Positions 1 through 11,210 are shown, numbered from the stretch's first letter. The stretch: 64,000 nt of DNA from Theodoxus fluviatilis (GCA_034096865.1 JAWQFJ010001160.1:1-64000); one strand, 5' to 3'. Notes: a model not told the origin generated them from the letters alone. Numbers and translations are program-made.

Positions 1-265
1 CGAGGAAAATTGCTGCGACCCTGTCTTGTCACTTTGTCTGGTATGAATGTGTGCATGATTGTGCATGAATGCATAGGTGAACATCGATTGATGCACCTGT
101 TGGTTAAACGTCTTTACGTGCCAACAAGAATGAAAGTTGTGATGTCTGTGGGATCTTCCCAGAAATCCATGGTGTTTAGTTTACGTCATAAAAAAAGCCA
201 TACGTCATGCAAAAGCCAGTTACTTTCATAAGAAAATCCAAGAACGGTCCGGGAATCCCAGGGCC
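1..265. other. No gene recognised at window start
   Basis: Only short open frames without recognisable domains. The part next to the LINE fragment may be its eroded upstream sequence, but nothing in it shows this. Confidence 0.4.
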
Positions 266-1308
266 ATGTCTCACTTGCTGTCAGGTCTTCTAGGGAAGAC
301 GAATGACTCCTTTGTGCAACCAGGACAGTCACATAATGAAAAGGCGAATGAGTTTGGTCTTTTTTTCAAAGAAAAAATTGACACAATTAAGAAATCAATC
401 CCAATGAGCTCATCTGGCACCACATCTCAGTCACGTCCACACCATCATTTCTTGACTGAGTTGAAACTTTTCTTCCCAGACGAACTACGAAAAATCATAG
501 TCAAAATGAAACCAACCACATGCGAACTCGACCCAATCCCCACCAAATTGCTTCTCACTTGCCTCGATGTCCTTCTACCTGTAATAACGGACATCGTCAA
601 CCATTCCTGGAGACACGGACAGTTTCCCAAGAGCCTCAAAAAGGCATTGGTGAGACCCCTCCTCAAGAAAGCAGGCGCTGATCCTAATAACCTCGCCAAC
701 TATCGACCGGTTTCCAACCTGAGCTTTCTCTCCAAAGTTGTCGAGAAAGCAGTGTCTATTCGCCTCATAGAGTTTTAAGCTCGCACAATCTGCTTCCCAG
801 GTTTCAATCAGCATATAGGGCACACCACAGCACTGAAACTGCACTCTTGCGAGTCCTGAATGACTTACTCCATGCAGTTGATCACGATGAGGTTGTCCTT
901 GTAGTGCTACTCGACCTTTCAGCGGCTTTCGGCACCATTGACATGACCCATCATAGCCAGATTGAGGAGCTTGGCATATCATCCACCGCCCTGAACTGGT
1001 TCGCGAGCTACTTGACGGGGAGATCACAAAAGGTGAAGATAGGGGAGTCATCATCAAAAGCCCTTTCTCTCACTTGTGAAGTACCCCGGGGATCAATCTT
1101 GGGACATCTCCTGTATTCAATTTACACGCAACCCCTGAGCAAGCGCATCGACCAAAACGGCATCCCTCACCATCTAATTGCCGATGACACTATGATCTAC
1201 ATGGCTTCCAAACCAGATCATGAAGCCTTCGCGGTGAACAAGACCACAGTGCAAAACTGCTGTAGTGACATCAAGGAATGGATGTCGGCCAATCACCTCA
1301 AGAGTTAA
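266..1308 (+). pseudogene. CR1/L2-like LINE reverse transcriptase fragment, frameshifted
   Basis: Two adjacent open stretches (266-778 and about 800-1308) are parts of one non-LTR reverse transcriptase in different frames. The first holds the thumb-side signature NYRPVSNLSFLSK. The second continues with FQSAYRAHHSTETALL, palm motif A (LDLSAAF), motif B (PRGSILGHLLYSIY) and motif C as IADD instead of the usual F/YADD. The frame changes between about 770 and 800. There is no endonuclease domain upstream, and the protein stops soon after motif C, so both ends are missing. This order is typical of the CR1/L2/Jockey group; the clade is inferred from motif wording only. It is a dead, 5'- and 3'-truncated copy. 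A related but different copy lies at 38840-41330. Confidence 0.85.
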
Positions 1309-1309
1309 G

Positions 1310-1500
1310 GTGAGAGCTTAACTTTGTAAAGAGCGAGTCCTCTGTGGCACTGCACGTAGAGTGCAGCGATACGACGACACTACTTATTGTCACTGCTGTG
1401 TATCGACCAGTGCGTGAATAAAGTTTATCGAAAACTACCACCAGCGTTTGTAATTTCGACTTCCCAGCGCAAGGTAGGAGAACCCCCGTACCACAAGAGA
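1310..1500 (+). other. Unassigned sequence with polyadenylation-type signal
   Basis: AT- and GC-mixed sequence with GAATAAAG near 1418 and a GT-rich stretch after it. It could be a LINE 3' end or a solo LTR, but I found no partner repeat or TSD. Confidence 0.25.
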
Positions 1501-1501
1501 A

Positions 1502-1640
1502 GAGTGCAACATAGGTTATGTGAGGCCATTAAGCACGAAAATCACTAGAACAATTTAGAGTAAACGCAAAGCAAGTGACGAATCGTTTAGGGAGACGCGG
1601 TGGGTCATTTCTTACCCCGAACACACAGGGGGATCAAAAT
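1502..1640 (+). repeat. Interspersed repeat R1, partial copy
   Basis: Shares ATAGGTTATGTGAGGCC, a CACTAGAACAATTTAGAG-like core and GGGAGACGCGGTGGGTCA with 5580-5760, 12040-12190 and 63075-63250, and in reverse with 48590-48810. The family starts with GGCCTATCAGCCTTTGTAGG and often follows an (ATGG)n stretch. It is probably the body or tail of a SINE. Confidence 0.7.
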
Positions 1641-1698
1641 GTCAAATGGGAGCAATGCAAGAGTCTTTCTCCACATGCGAGACACGAAATTAATACCA

Positions 1699-1836
1699 CT
1701 GCCAAGGAGACTGTTTTACTCTGGGTTCGTTAATTAGCTAGTTAGTTAGTTATGCTGCAATATAACTCGGAAAGTTCACAACGGATTCTGATAAAATTTG
1801 GGGGAAGGTCAGGGTTATATCCAAGAAACAATCCCT
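1699..1836 (-). repeat. Interspersed repeat R3, partial copy
   Basis: Reverse-orientation copy of the repeat seen at 37145-37535 and 62750-63075. Shared blocks include GGTCAGGGTT, AAAGTTCA..ACGGATTCTGAT and CCAAGGAG. Only the distal half of the family is present. Confidence 0.65.
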
Positions 1837-1979
1837 TAAATTGTGGAAGTCATCTATCATCTCGCTTGAGTTACAATCAAAAAGAGAATGTTGCTTGTTA
1901 TGTAGTTTGGGAATGGGAAGCATGCAGAGATAATTTACTGCACATCACAAAGTTGATGTCGTCGAACTATTGATGACGT

Positions 1980-3000
1980 AGACGCATATAATCCTCACTC
2001 AGATATCACTTTTAGTCAATTAAATGAACTAAACTTCTTCAGAGTCGGGCCTGGCTAGCAGAACGTGCTGCCGTTATTGATAATATTGGCCATGGAAGAT
2101 AAATGTTGCCTTCCATGGCGAAATTTTGCGCTCTCAAGATTACTCTCTAGTGGTGTTCTGTACCGCCCGATGAAATTCTCACCTTAAGGACCTGTCCACG
2201 TATATCCTTGCTCTTTTCTCAGAGAAGTACCTCTCGTGCGCTCTCGGTCGCTGGGCAGCTTTAAATGAGCTTCTTTGGAAGAGTATTTATTTCAGTTCAC
2301 GGTCATCCAGGGAAGTCCGTTCTTCGTGCTTATTCCGCGCTGCACGCGATGTCTGACCCTGAACCACGAGATAGCCGTCACAGCAAAGACTAGGGGCCCC
2401 TTGCTTAGCCTACCTAGTTGGCGAATAATTTCTTGCGCACTAGCCGAGGCGAGGCGGGCCACTAGGCAACGGTCAATCATCAATTGGCAAGGTGAAAATC
2501 CGAGAGAACATGGTTGCGTCCTAGCGCGAGAGCTGGTGAAGACGATGCCGTTTGGAGAAGTAACTGTCGATACATACACCACAACAGTTTTTCACTTGAT
2601 AGAACGTACAATGATGAAGGGAACTTTTCCAATGAAAAGAAAGCAACCCCGGTTTAATTGCAGACAATTTTGTCGGAAATACTGTGCCTCGATACACTCC
2701 AGATACATTCAAGGGACATAATTCAGAGAGTGGACATGTACGGTGCATTGACGCTCCTTATGTATGCAACGAGAAAACAATTTCAACAGTGTTTGTCCAG
2801 AAATAACCTATATACATGTGCATACTACCAAAAATATACCAATGAACACTCGAACAGCATATGCTTCCTTGTACGTACACATTTCCATTCTCCAACAATG
2901 AGAAGCAATCCAATTGAAAAGGTTTCTGTCATTTTTGGACATCCGGCCAGACGCGGCTAAGTACCTCCTAAGCTTCCTCGGCAAAGCTCGCGTCTCCTTG
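1980..3000. other. No gene recognised
   Basis: Overlapping open frames occur on both strands at 2275-2750, but none shows a known domain or splice support. A short hairpin with CCATGGAAG arms lies near 2092-2120. The last 100 bases may be degraded LINE sequence ahead of the reverse transcriptase at 3004. Confidence 0.4.
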
Positions 3001-3003
3001 TGA

Positions 3004-4329
3004 GTGAAAAAAGGACAGCTGGTGAAACTCCCAAAGAAAGGAGATCTCGGACTATGCAAGAACTGGCGCGGCATCATGCTACTGTCAGTGCCAAGTAAAT
3101 TACTAACACGTATCATCCTGGATCGACTGAAAGACGCTGTCGACAAAATACTTCGTCCAGAACAAGCTGGCTTTAGGAAGGACAAGCCATGCACGGACCA
3201 GATTGCTACGCTCAGGATTATCCTAGAGCAGTCCCTGGAGTGGCAGTCAACGTTGTACCTGAACTTTATTGACTTCCCCCAGGCGTTTGACAGCGTTGAC
3301 AGAGAGACCATTTGGAGACTCCTTCATCACTATGGAATCCCGCCAGCCTATGTCAACATGATCCAGCAGCTGTATGAGGGCGCCACGTGCCAGGTGATCC
3401 ACAGGGGCAATCTGACAGAGGAGTTTGAGGTGACGACAGGGGTCCGTCAAGGATGCTTGCTGTCGCCGATGATCTTCCTGCTCGTGGTGGACTGGGTCAT
3501 GCAAGAGACAACCAGAACAGGCAGGACCGGAGTCCAGTGGACCCTGACGCAGACCTTGGACGACCTCGACTTTGCTGACGACTTGTGCCTGATGTCCCAA
3601 TGCTACCAACACATGCAACAGAAGACAGACAACCTTGCCAGAGAAGCAGCGAAGGCCTGACTACAGGTCAACCTGGAAAAGACAGAGACCATGGCCGTGA
3701 ACAAGAAGCAGCAGAAGCCTGTTACCCTGGAAGACAAGGAGCTCAAAGAGGTGGACTTCTTTACTTACCTGGGCAGCGTCGTCTCAACAACAGGCGGTTC
3801 TGACTAGGACATCAAAGCCAGAATCGGGAAAGCCAGATATGCCTTCAATACTCTGAGACCAGTCTGGAGATCAACATCCCTCTCTACCCACACAAAACTC
3901 CGGATATTTAACAGCAACGTGAAGTCTGTCCTCATCTATGGCTCTGAGACCTGGAGAGTCACCAACACTCTGACCACCAAGCTCCAAGTCTTCATAAACA
4001 GATGCCTCCGTAACATTCTTAAGATCAGGTGGACAGAAAAAGTCAAGAACACTGACTTGTGGAAGCAGGCAAAACAGGATCCCATCGGACAGCAGATCAC
4101 AAGGCGGAAGTGGAGGTGGATCGGACACACCTTGCGAAAACCTCCACATGACATCACAAGGCAGGCCTTGCAGTGGAATCCTCAGGGCAAGAGACGAGTT
4201 GGTCGCCCCAAGACCACCTGGAGGCGATCCTGCGAGGAAGAGATGAAGAGCTGCAACCTGTCATGGGGAGGGCTGAGGAAGGTTGCCCAGAACCGAGTAC
4301 GCTGGAGGACTGTTGCTGAGGCCCTATGA
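3004..4329 (+). pseudogene. RTE-like LINE reverse transcriptase, C-terminal two thirds, two in-frame stops
   Basis: One reading frame runs from 3004 to 4329 and is broken only by TGA at 3658-3660 and TAG at 3805-3807. It shows the RT entry motif NWRGIMLLSVPSKLL, EQAGFRKDKPCTDQIATL, palm motif A (DFPQAFDSVDRE), GVRQGCLLSPMIFLL and the catalytic FADD at 3571-3582. After the first stop come YLGSVVSTTGG, VLIYGSETW and the late motif RRKWRWIGHTLRKPP, followed by GRPKTTWRRSCEEEM, so the original C-terminus is reached. The apurinic endonuclease part is missing, as expected of a 5'-truncated insertion. Assignment to an RTE-type clade rests on motif wording. Frame retention with only two stops suggests moderate age. 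Confidence 0.88.
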
Positions 4330-5390
4330 TCCACAAGGAACTCAAGGGAATAAGTCAAGTAAGTCATGTTTATAAAGCGACCTATCACCCATGTCTGGGT
4401 CTCCAACCGCTTTACACTTTACCCCATGATCACTGGGTCTACAGTCAACCTCCTTAGATCTTCGCTCAGCTGCAGTGCTGGGAAGCTGCAGGTAAGACTA
4501 AAGGCCTCCGCACACTCCGGTAACTCGATTGGTTGCCATACATTGCTTCGTGTGCGATGTCGGTTGAAAGCAACAGGCATTCCAAGCAACTTTCCACGCC
4601 ACTGAGTTGCTCGAGTTTCAACCTGTTCTAGTTTTGAGGGCAGTGGCGTGCCACTCCAGCCACTCTGTGAATCCACCAAAAGCCTCGTTCTCGTGTTCTC
4701 GCAACTATTGCACATTTAATGGCGGACTTGTCTTCGCATTGCCCAGAAAACGCTAAATTTGGGGACACTAGACACCCCATCCAAAGAAAATGTAAGCCAC
4801 GAACAGCATTAATTTATCAAAGCTGTGTGTTGAATTCATCGATAGGTCGTGAAAGCTCGTACATTTTAAATTTCGAAATGCAGGTCACACACAGAACCAT
4901 GTGTCCGTGGGTCGACGTGGTCGCAACATGGCGAGAGGTGAAAGGTCACAGTGGAAGTGTGTGCGAGCTCAGCCTCCAGCATTGCCTGCCACATAGCAAG
5001 CAACCGGCCGCAAGCAACGTGGCAAGAGACTTTGGTTGCCTCATGTGCGGATTCAATTGTCTGCTCGCCGAAGGAGGTATTGGTGTAAGCAATATTATTA
5101 GCACAACAAAAACAAAGATGAACAAGTAAAGCTGAAAATGTCACCTGAAATGCGACAATGGAGTCGGAACGAGCAGCCATCTAAGATTTCTGATACAACT
5201 TCGGCATCCACTGATGTGGGAATATTTCCCTCATCGCGGCGTTTCCTCTTTCTAATGCACGTGAGGTTGACAGCTTTCGTCACACTAACAGTATATGCAA
5301 ACATTGCATTGACAATGTCATCCTTACTACCAGATGCGCTCTCCTCGTCTTACTTAATCCCAACTGCTATCAACGCTGTGGAGTTGTAGC
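4330..5390. other. LINE tail and unassigned repeats
   Basis: At 4365-4440 there is a block with paired CACCCATGTCTGGGTCTCC and CGCTTTACACTTTACCCC, which looks like a repeat 3' tail. The sequences near 4503-4540 and 5010-5060 (CCGCACAC..GGTTGCC against GGTTGCC..TGTGCGG) could be weak inverted ends of one insertion. No coding exon recognised. Confidence 0.35.
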
Positions 5391-5470
5391 CTGAACGCAA
5401 CTCAGTAGAGCATTCAGACGTCCACCAGAAAATCTTGGGTTCGATCCCCTCCCAAGATCAGAATCATTTT
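5391..5470 (+). repeat. tRNA-derived SINE head
   Basis: An A-box-like stretch (CGCAACTCAGTAGAGC) is followed about 40 bases later by a good B box (GGGTTCGATCCCC). A cloverleaf does not close, so this is a SINE promoter head, not a tRNA gene. It is followed directly by (ATGG)n/(GGGA)n and an R1 copy, which suggests that the three form one SINE unit. Confidence 0.65.
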
Positions 5471-5488
5471 CTGTCTTGTCCATGCAAA

Positions 5489-5578
5489 TGGATGGATGGA
5501 TGGATGCATGCATGCATGGAGGGAGGGAGGGAGGGAGGGAGGGAGGGAGGGAGGGAGGGAGGGAGGGAGGGAGGGAGG
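5489..5578. repeat. (ATGG)n / (GGGA)n microsatellite
   Basis: Pure tetranucleotide runs: ATGG, then ATGC, then GGGA repeated about 14 times. The open frames over it are artefacts of the repeat. Confidence 0.95.
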
Positions 5579-5579
5579 A

Positions 5580-5760
5580 AGTTTTGTGGCCTATCAGCCT
5601 TTGTAGGTTATGTAAGACCACCGAACACGCAAATCACAAGAATAATTTGGAGAAGGAGCAAATCAAGCCACGATGTCCCTAGTTATTCGCCTCTTACGAA
5701 ACGCTTAGGGAGACGCGGTGGGTCAATTCTGGCCGTCAACTCACAAGGGGCTTTGTCCAT
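5580..5760 (+). repeat. Interspersed repeat R1, good copy
   Basis: Begins GTGGCCTATCAGCCTTTGT and ends after GGGAGACGCGGTGGGTCAA and ACTCACAAGGGG. It matches the copies at 1502, 12040 and 63075. Confidence 0.75.
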
Positions 5761-6256
5761 GCAGGATACATGTCTGTTTCTCTTGTAAGGTTTTTCAGGA
5801 GTTTCGAGGACTGGAATAAGTTGCTTGAGTACAACGCCTACCTGCAGCTGTTGAACGCTTCGATCGGATAAAATGAATGCGTGGACGCGTTTGAACCTCA
5901 CTAAAGTGTCCTCTCCTACCTTCAGCTCAGTGGTTTTTCGCCATATGTGCTGATAGTTCTGCACCACAATATAAGAGGCCGGTTTCCCAGAAGAAACTCG
6001 AACGCGGTCCTCATGCGGGAAAAGGCGTATTTTGTTTCGAAAGGTGTAAAATAAAGTTCAGAGACGAGCGCTCACGGCCAGCGCCTGCATAAACAGGTTC
6101 AATGAGGAGGAAAGCTTTGGCTTCGCGAGGGTTTGCCGATAGCGCCCATCTCAGAATTTCTTTAAAATACCTTTCGCCGATGACGTTGCTCTCCCATCTA
6201 CCACACCTAGACCTTTAGAAAAGCAAATAAATCACCCTACCCAGGCGTCCAGCACG
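5761..6256. other. No gene recognised
   Basis: An open frame on the minus strand (5683-5967) has no domain I know. The rest holds stops in all frames. Confidence 0.4.
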
Positions 6257-7208
6257 TTGGGGCTGAAGGGCAACTTGCAGAAAACCAAGGTGATGGTTTC
6301 TCGTAAGGGAGGACATTTGGCACGGGGAGAAAGATGGACTCTGGCTGGCATGAAACTAGAAGTCGTAAATAATCACAAGTATCTTGGGTTTACTTTTTCT
6401 GCGAGACTATATTTTAATTTACATCTGGAAGACCTAGAAACCAAAGGGAAGCAAAGAGTCGCTCAAGGATTGAAGACAATTGGAGTCTGCATGCCTTGAG
6501 CACAACCGTCTTCTTTAAAATATTCGACTCACAGGTGCAATTTCTCCTGTTGTACGGTGCGGAGAAATGGGGCATGAGTAATACAGACATTATAGAGAAG
6601 GCCCATTATTTTGCCTGTAAAAGGATACTTGGTCTGTATAGCTATACCGCTAATCACATGGTATACGGGGACCTGGAAAGGTGCCCTTTATCTATTTCAG
6701 CCTGCACGAGAGTAATAAAATATTAGCTAAAAGTGTGCAAAATAACAACCAACAGGCTCCATAAGCAAGCATATCTCTATCTTCTAAACTGTAATGTCTC
6801 CCCAAATAGGAAATGGACAGTACTTATTGAAAATTTCTTGTCAAGATATGGTTTTGCCTATATATGGCTAAATGGCGGAGTCGGTAATAAAAAAGCCTTC
6901 CTTTAGGCATTCAAGCAAAGATTTCGCGATTGCTATAGCTAACTATAAGGCTTGAGGAAAATGCCGTAAATGAAAGGTTTAGCTGGTACGCTACATTAAA
7001 AACTTTCTACGGAGAAAAAGAGTACTTGAATGTATCAACAATTAAAAAGTTTCGTGATGCTTATTCATTATTTAGGTTTGGTGTCAACAACCTAATGAAA
7101 AATAGGCACCGTTTTACTCCACTGAGCAATGACCCGAAGTGCCCCTTTTGTCGAGAAAATGAAGATGAAAACCACTTTTTGGTAAAATGTACACACCATG
7201 ATGACTAA
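6257..7208 (+). pseudogene. Degraded LINE ORF2 C-terminal region
   Basis: Three pieces in successive frames read as the end of a non-LTR retrotransposon polyprotein. 6257-6499 has LQKTKVMVSRKGG and NNHKYLGFTFS. 6496-6726 has FDSQVQFLLLYGAEKWG and HMVYGDLERCPL. 7026-7208 has INNLM-like text followed by CPFCRENEDENHFLVKC, a C-x2-C..H..C zinc knuckle typical of such C-termini. The RT palm itself is not present. Several frameshifts and stops lie between the pieces, so this is an old fragment. It belongs to a different LINE family from the copies at 266 and 3004. Confidence 0.75.
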
Positions 7209-7437
7209 CGGAAAAAATTCCTTGGACAACATCTGAATGCAGGAATAAATATTTCCCCATTAATGTCCTCTACAAATATGACATTATTAAGAAACGTGGC
7301 TATGTATATCCCGTATGTTAAGAATCGTCCAGAGGAAAACTGCAGTTGATTATGCATCATACGACTCATCAATCTGTAATTTCTCGTACAAAATTGAAAT
7401 GGGTTGTAGGTCTAGAAACAATTAAAAGTCTAAGTCG

Positions 7438-7446
7438 AACCCTCTC

Positions 7447-7524
<78 letters not shown>

Positions 7525-7559
7525 CTGTCTCGTCTCTCTCTCTCTCTGTGTTTCTCTCC

Positions 7560-7591
<32 letters not shown>

Positions 7592-7694
7592 GTGTTTCTC
7601 TCCCTCTGTCTCTCTCTCTCTCTCTGTGTTTCTCTCCCTCTGTCTCTCTCTCTCTCTGTCTCTCTCTCTCTCTGTCTCTCTCTGTCTCTCTCTG

Positions 7695-7737
<43 letters not shown>

Positions 7738-7795
7738 GCGCGCGCGCGCGCGCGCGCGCGTGTGTGTGTCTCTGTCTGTATGGCTCTAACTCTTT
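7438..7795. repeat. (CT)n tract with (GC)13 block
   Basis: About 300 bases of CT with scattered TG interruptions. A pure alternating GC run lies at 7735-7760, followed by (TG)n. The serine/leucine-rich open frames over it are repeat artefacts. Confidence 0.95.
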
Positions 7796-7834
7796 CTCTC
7801 TGTGTTTCTGTCTCTGTGCATGTCTCTGTCTTTG

Positions 7835-8470
7835 TTGTATTGTATTATATACTGTGTTGTTTTATGTTTATTGTATTTATTATATTGTTTTGTGTTGTGT
7901 AGGGTTTGAGTATCGTACTTTGTCGTTGTGTTATATTACATTGGATTTGTAAATTGGAAATTGTCTCGAACTGCTTCGTAGTGCAGTGTACTGGAGAGTT
8001 GCGTTGTATTGCATTGTATTTAGATGCATCAATGGCTTTGCTTTGTGTTGCGTTATGTTAATATTATCACCGTATGCAATTGTATCGTATCTAATTGTAT
8101 TGTATCTTATTATATTGTATTGTATGTGTTTACTATGCTGTGTTGTATTTAGTTGTGATGTGATAAATTGTGTTTTGTGAGATTTCGTTGCGTTTATTGT
8201 GTTGTACAGTGTGAGGTGGGGTGGTAGGGTGTAGTGTCGTGCAAGGCAATACAGTGCATTGCAATACATTGTGTTAAATTGCTTTGCATTGAATAGCACT
8301 GTATTCATTGTATTGTAATGTATACTGTACTGTATTGTACTGTATTGCATTGTATTGTACTGTATCGTGCTGCACTGAACCGTATTGTATTGCATTGCAT
8401 CGTGTCGTGTCGGGTCATGCCATGTCGTATTGGATTGAATTGGATTGGATTGGATTGGATTAGATTGGAT
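7835..8470. repeat. Degenerate pentanucleotide array (TGTAT / GGATT)
   Basis: About 630 bases built from five-base units of the TGTAT, TGCAT and TGTAC type, turning into pure GGATT units at 8430-8460. It runs to within a few bases of the acceptor of the carotenoid oxygenase exon at 8476. Confidence 0.85.
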
Positions 8471-8475
8471 TTCAG

Positions 8476-8610
8476 GTGGACCTTTCCAAAACTGTTGCAG
8501 TGAGAGAATGCACGGCGCATCCCATAGTGGAGGAAGATGGATCCCTGTACAATCTGGGCACCAGCTCATGACTCAAGCCTACACCCTCATCAAAACACCG
8601 CCTGCAACAG
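8476..8610 (+). pseudogene. Carotenoid oxygenase (BCO/RPE65 family) exon, frameshifted
   Basis: Between TTCAG and the donor GTACGA the sequence encodes VDLSKTVAVRECTAHP, then EEDGSLYNLGTS, then AYTLIKTPPAT. This is the conserved blade region of beta-carotene oxygenases, where TAHP carries one of the metal-binding histidines. The first part reads in one frame and the AYTLIK part in another, with the break between about 8553 and 8568, consistent with one lost base. Allowing for that base the exon ends in phase 1, and its last G plus the AG that opens the exon at 11594 completes a codon, so the two exons belong together. The family cleaves or isomerises carotenoids/retinoids. The frameshift may be a real lesion or an assembly error. 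Confidence 0.82.
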
Positions 8611-8858
8611 GTACGACTGGCGTTCCTTTCCATGGAGATGAAATCAATGGTCACCTGATCTGGCAAAAAAAGTACAGAAAGTTGCTTTCGACAAACGCCA
8701 GAAAACGCAGGTAAATGTTTGTCGAAATGAAGTTTTAACTTTTTCTAGCTTTTGGGATAGTGTTTCTGGCATCTCCCAGAGATAATTGGAACCTAACAAG
8801 TGGTTTATTTCACAATTTTAGAGAACGATTTTCCTTTCCACGTGGTCTGAAGAGAACC
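8611..8858. other. Intron sequence, nothing recognised
   Basis: Start of the intron between the two oxygenase exons, up to the foldback element. Confidence 0.5.
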
Positions 8859-9729
8859 AATGAGCGACTTTTTTGGAAATTATCTCCCTTGCCGCCGCTT
8901 GGCGGCGCGTCGGCTCCAAGGGGCTTGGTTGGTACACAGGACAAGTTCTTTCGCTCAGATTAGACCTGAGTGTTCGAGGTTTTTTAATTGTTTTCTTGCT
9001 GTCGCTTTCAAATCTGTTCACAGTACTAGGCTGGCTGGTTTACTTAGATGTGATTTTTTTTAATGCGTGCTAGCTGATATTAGGTTTAGAGCTTGAATTT
9101 TCAATGATATTACGCTTACAACTCCAGTGTTCGAACCAATGAAAACCACGGAAAGAGATGGCCGTTTCGTTCCTTGCATCTCATTGGCCAGCTTGTCATG
9201 AGGTCAGCCCGTGATCACGCGCTGACCTCATGACAGTTGTAAGCGAAAAAGCGAGTTGTAAGCGTAGATGTGAATTTTTTAATGCGTGCTAACTGATATT
9301 AGGTTTAAAGCTTGAATTTTCAATGATATTACGCTTACAACTCACTTTTTCGCTTACAACTGTCATGAGGTCAGCGCGTGATCACGGGCTGACCTCATGA
9401 CAAGCTGGCCAATGAGATGCAAGGAACGAAACGGCCATCTCTTTCCGTGGTTTTCATTGGTTCGAACACTGGAGTTGTAAGCGTAATATCATTGAAAATT
9501 CAAGCTCTAAACCTAATATCAGCTAGCACGCATTAAAAAAAATCACATCTAAGTAAACCAGCCAGCCTAGTACTGTGAACAGATTTGAAAGCGACAGCAA
9601 GAAAACAATTAAAAAACCTCGAACACTCAGGTCTAATCTGAGCGAAAGAACTTGTCCTGCCAAGCCCCTTGGAGCCGACGCGCCGCCAAGCGGCGGCAAG
9701 GGAGATAATTTCCAAAAAAGTCGCTCATT
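8859..9729. mobile_element. Foldback element with about 400-bp near-perfect inverted arms
   Basis: Arm 1 (8859-9265) is the reverse complement of arm 2 (9331-9729). Differences are an 8-base indel near 8930 and a few substitutions. The outer ends are AATGAGCGAC and GTCGCTCATT. The 65-base loop is a direct copy of a piece of arm 1 (about 9049-9123). Inside each arm lies a smaller hairpin built on GTCATGAGGTCAGC around GTGATCAC. No open frame is shared with a transposase, so this is a non-autonomous foldback/MITE-like element. I saw no clear target duplication. Confidence 0.92.
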
Positions 9730-11080
9730 GTGCGTGGGTTGAATGAAGATTTCAATCTCACGTGACATTGTGACTGGGGCATGTTACGTCATTCTGATGA
9801 CGTCAGTCTTGTCTAGGCTTGCTGTCCACTCACATGATATCCCGTTGTAACAGAGCAGACACATGAGTGGTTGGTAATCTTCACTGGTATTTGACGTCAG
9901 CCATGGACACTCATGGATATCACGCACACAGACAGGCGGCACGAAGCGCAATCTCCATGCCCCGGAGAGTAACCGAATCTGATGCCGATTCAGACTATGA
10001 CTTGGGTATATCAAATGACAGCATGACTACAGGAAGACGCCTGCAGATCTGCAAGATAAGGACCACCCAAAGAAAATGCCAACACACTCACACACACACA
10101 CACACGAACGCCCAACCTCCAATAATCTATCCTCCTCTCTGTCATTCTGAACACAGAGATATAGTATCTCTGACACAGGTTGGTCACGTGACTTCGGCTC
10201 CACATTCCAATGATTTTTACCAATCAAAATTCAACATTATCAAAAGACCATTGAGAGTAAAAATATACGATTTTATTTCACTCCAATTATTTATCCCGAT
10301 AGATAAACACAAATTTGGTGTTCTAATAAAACTAATCTATGAGATTTTCAGGAAATCATTTGAGAACTACTTTTAGTGCGAACGTCGTCTATAAGGTTGC
10401 AAACTGCCTTCAGCACGTGCGCGATTGTGTATACACGCAATCTTTGGAACTAGTATAAACGCAGCAAAAAAGATTCCTAAGGCTCCGGGCTGGTTTCGTG
10501 AATCTATGGTCATACTCTCGCAAGTAAATGCTTTCTGGCCGGAACCTGTGGTCTAACTGCCTTCACACTGTTTGACGAGCTGCTTGAGTCCACACTTCGA
10601 TCATTCGTGTATCGACTGATCTAGAAGGAAGATTTTACTCACTGTTGTCTGTGTTGAACGTTGATCGAGTGGAAGTTTCTTCTGTAGGAATCCGTCCGAT
10701 TCCGAAGTTCGATATCATCGGAGAGCTCAGAAGCAGTTTTTCTAAGTTTAATCCTTCTAAGCATACATTAAATTAATGATTCCTCATCAGTAAAAGCACT
10801 CAGCGGGTTTCTGGGTGTATCGTACTATCGGTCCAAAAGATTATCATTATGCAGACGGGATTGGTTGCCTTACTCGCACAATGAAGCATAATTGTTGCTG
10901 TTGTATTCAAAGTCCTTATAATTAGTAGAGTTCACAATATTACACTCTTGTGATTCGAATTTTACCGCATACAAGTTTTACATTTATGGGAAATCGATGT
11001 TTAGAAAATGAATTGACGAAAAGATGGCTGCCAGTATCGAGTGTATCACAACAAGTGGAGGAATACACTCACTGATGTGG
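9730..11080. other. Intron, no gene recognised
   Basis: A (CA)n stretch lies at about 10083-10106. An open frame at 9867-10376 has no domain and lies across the repeat. The remainder is AT-rich and unassigned. Confidence 0.45.
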
Positions 11081-11084
11081 TATG

Positions 11085-11210
11085 CCATTCAGCGTGGCTG
11101 AGACTCAGTGTTCAGAATGGTGGTATGCATGTTATGGAAGAATGAAGGCTATCACGTGACCAACCTGTCGCTGAGACTATATTCACTAGTCTCAGCCACG
11201 CTGAATGCCT
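11085..11210. repeat. Inverted repeat pair (21-22 bp arms)
   Basis: CATTCAGCGTGGCTGAGACT near 11088 reappears reversed as AGTCTCAGCCACGCTGAATG near 11190, with about 80 bases between. It may be the end of a small MITE. Confidence 0.7.

Noticed and set aside
1310..1500. Solo LTR
   Set aside because: Has a poly(A)-type signal but no partner LTR or target duplication was found.
2275..2748. Overlapping open frames on both strands
   Set aside because: No domain, no codon pattern, no splice support.
5391..5470. tRNA gene (also 35140 and 38603)
   Set aside because: A and B boxes are present but acceptor and anticodon stems do not pair; these are SINE heads.
7346..7952. Ser/Leu-rich proteins
   Set aside because: Pure translation of the (CT)n tract; same for 11108-11539 and 13817-14230.
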